From Sphingobacterium lumbrici (GTDB lineage: Bacteria > Bacteroidota > Bacteroidia > Sphingobacteriales > Sphingobacteriaceae): 64,000 nucleotides of DNA. The position numbers and the translations under genes were made by a program. The notes below the pieces were generated by a model. That model was not told the origin of the DNA. It ran no database searches and worked only from the letters and a program-made list of their open reading frames with translations. The DNA is taken from contig NZ_SRZY01000011.1 in NCBI RefSeq assembly GCF_006476045.1, positions 620,001-684,000 of the forward strand, given 5' to 3'. Positions 62,766-64,000 of the stretch are shown in pieces; the first letter of the stretch is position 1; each line of letters begins with the position of its first letter.

Positions 62766-63206
62766 TTAGTTTTCCTCGTGTTTTGCCTGTTCTGCTTCTG
62801 GATTTGCTGCCATCAGCGCTGATAAAGTGGAAGGTGGAGGAGTATTGTCATCTTCCCAAAATACGGCACATACTTCACCACTATTTGTTGTTTGACAATC
62901 TCCGGGAGGAAGTGTGTCCCCAATCCTGGAGTTGATTTGCTGTTGGCCACCAGAAGGCGGGTCTACAGAATACCAACCCGCATTTACAAGTGGCTTTTCA
63001 TCGCTTGTAGAGCTCTTAACTTCTGTAAAAACAGGCGTTGCTGGAGTCTGTTGTTGACCACCGGATGGAGGGTTTACTGAATACCATTCCGTATTCAGAA
63101 GTGGTAAACGATTGCCTGTTGATCCGCCTACTCCAGCGTCAACTGGTGTTGTTGCTGCAATTACCAAGGCTGCCAAGGCCATTGCACTTTTTTTGATAGT
63201 TTTCAT
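62766..63206 (-). CDS. secreted protein with an internal repeat, function unknown
   Basis: 146 residues from MKTIKKSAMALAALVIAATTPVDA, which is a clear signal peptide; an ATG at 63212 is an alternative, and the frame is open further upstream without signal character. Two copies of a unit (WYSVNPPSGGQQQ and WYSVDPPSGGQQQ) about 45 residues apart are visible, then DCQTTNSGEVCAVFWEDDN with two Cys. I do not recognise a family; the overall plan recalls small DUF6520-type secreted proteins of Bacteroidota. It is convergent with the SusC/SusD operon. Confidence 0.6.
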   Translation of the reverse strand: MKTIKKSAMALAALVIAATTPVDAGVGGSTGNRLPLLNTEWYSVNPPSGGQQQTPATPVFTEVKSSTSDEKPLVNAGWYSVDPPSGGQQQINSRIGDTLPPGDCQTTNSGEVCAVFWEDDNTPPPSTLSALMAANPEAEQAKHEEN

Positions 63207-63407
63207 ACGCATATCGTATAATTGTTGTTTAATTTTTTTGACCGACCCCTGTCTAACTTTCTGTACGTTGCCATCGATATCAGGGTAGGGCAATCCATAA
63301 AATCTTGTGGCGCACGCGCCCTCTTTCATCACTTTCAATATCCAAAGATATATTGCTAGGGAAAGCTATCCATGTGCTATAGCACACAAATGAATAGTGA
63401 TATCGGA

Positions 63408-63992
63408 CTATTTTCTATGGGAATAATAGTAATCCAATGCTTTATAATATTGCCTGCTGTTTGTAAAGCCGAGCAGGGAACACAACTGTTCCACCGTGAG
63501 TGACTCATGTTCCAGTTCCGGAATATGTGTATACAGATACCATAGCCTGATGTTACGTTCCAGATTTTGCAGCCTTAGGAATACCTTAACGGAATCCACA
63601 TAGTGCTGTTTGAGAATATGGTACATATTGCTGAGCTCGGGATAGCTCTTGATTCCCTGCTGCAGATGTTCATTCCTGATTTCGTACACGGTGCTGTCCC
63701 GCAAAAACCGGATCGCCACTTCTTCGCCATTGTTACTATAGATGTGTTTTGTGCCAGAAAAATATTGGTACGGTACAGCGAGCTGCTCGATCACGACCTT
63801 GCCTTTCTGCTGTATGGTTTCATAGGAGACTAGTCCATCCAATAAAATACAACAAGTGTTCTTTATTGAATAAAGATCGATATAGTATTCCCCTTTACAG
63901 TACGGGTTGAGTTTGCCGTAGCGTTGGAGAAATTCGAGTATCTCTCGGCTCAGTGCGCCATATCGCCCGAAGTATCCTTCCAGTCGTTCCAT
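63408..63992 (-). CDS. Crp/Fnr-family transcriptional regulator
   Basis: 194 residues, the usual length. The N-terminal cNMP-binding-like beta barrel (KLNPYCKGEYYIDLYSIKNTCCILLDGLVSYETIQQKGKVVIEQLAVPYQYF) lacks canonical cAMP-contact residues, so another ligand or none is likely. The C-terminal HTH segment is LTVEQLCSLLGFTNSRQYYKALDYY. It probably regulates neighbouring genes, perhaps the secreted repeat protein 200 bp away. Confidence 0.8.
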   Translation of the reverse strand: MERLEGYFGRYGALSREILEFLQRYGKLNPYCKGEYYIDLYSIKNTCCILLDGLVSYETIQQKGKVVIEQLAVPYQYFSGTKHIYSNNGEEVAIRFLRDSTVYEIRNEHLQQGIKSYPELSNMYHILKQHYVDSVKVFLRLQNLERNIRLWYLYTHIPELEHESLTVEQLCSLLGFTNSRQYYKALDYYYSHRK

Positions 63993-64000
63993 AGCTTTTG

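Overview
The window comes from a member of the Bacteroidota, most likely a Sphingobacterium/Pedobacter-type Sphingobacteriaceae. The support is a serine palmitoyltransferase gene very close in sequence to the Sphingobacterium enzyme, SusC/SusD proteins, TAnnTTTG-type promoter elements, a split ATP synthase operon, and GG-leader peptides of the Bacteroidota 'natural product precursor' type. I saw no rRNA, tRNA, CRISPR array or intact insertion sequence.

Positions 1-36,600 are mostly chromosomal housekeeping genes. They start with the end of an Mla-type lipid ABC permease and its ATPase, a TTG-start methyltransferase, a large protein of unknown function, purU, parE, an outer-membrane protein, a cupin, a PIF1-like helicase and a GH92 mannosidase. 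The F0F1 ATP synthase operon follows (atpZ-like, small membrane protein, atpB, E, F, H, A, G; beta and epsilon are absent). Next come an FKBP lipoprotein, a DHH phosphoesterase, a membrane-anchored beta-propeller protein, priA, pcm, a membrane MutS homologue, a thioesterase and smpB. Positions 32,589-37,028 hold a compact five-gene operon (spt, GNAT-like acyltransferase, SDR, CDP-alcohol transferase, GtrA) that looks like a complete ceramide-phospholipid pathway.

Positions 37,039-54,541 are the accessory core and the most interesting part. A TolC / LytTR regulator / LytS-type kinase operon faces an array of secreted-peptide modules. Each module has an upstream regulatory element, a double-glycine-leader peptide with a Cys-rich core (6, 6 and 8 cysteines), and a secreted thioredoxin-like protein. 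Downstream are a GT-A-like glycosyltransferase, a LanC-like protein without zinc ligands, a C39-peptidase ABC exporter, an HlyD adaptor and two family-2 glycosyltransferases. The set parallels Gram-positive glycocin clusters (GG precursor, C39 transporter, thiol oxidoreductase, GT2), combined with a LytTR two-component system as in peptide quorum sensing. All four module starts carry two GTGTA-type boxes exactly 21 bp apart, a geometry expected for a LytTR dimer. The array contains a 377-bp duplication, a truncated thioredoxin copy and a chimeric broken gene, so it is evolving quickly.

Positions 54,502-57,430 are a scar zone: truncated KilA-N, ORF6N and Rpn-type genes, an XRE regulator with a clear palindromic operator over its start, and an unexplained nested-stem element at 56,957-57,143. 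Positions 57,431-64,000 hold a TlpA-like/SusC/SusD uptake operon, a secreted protein with an internal repeat, and a Crp-family regulator.
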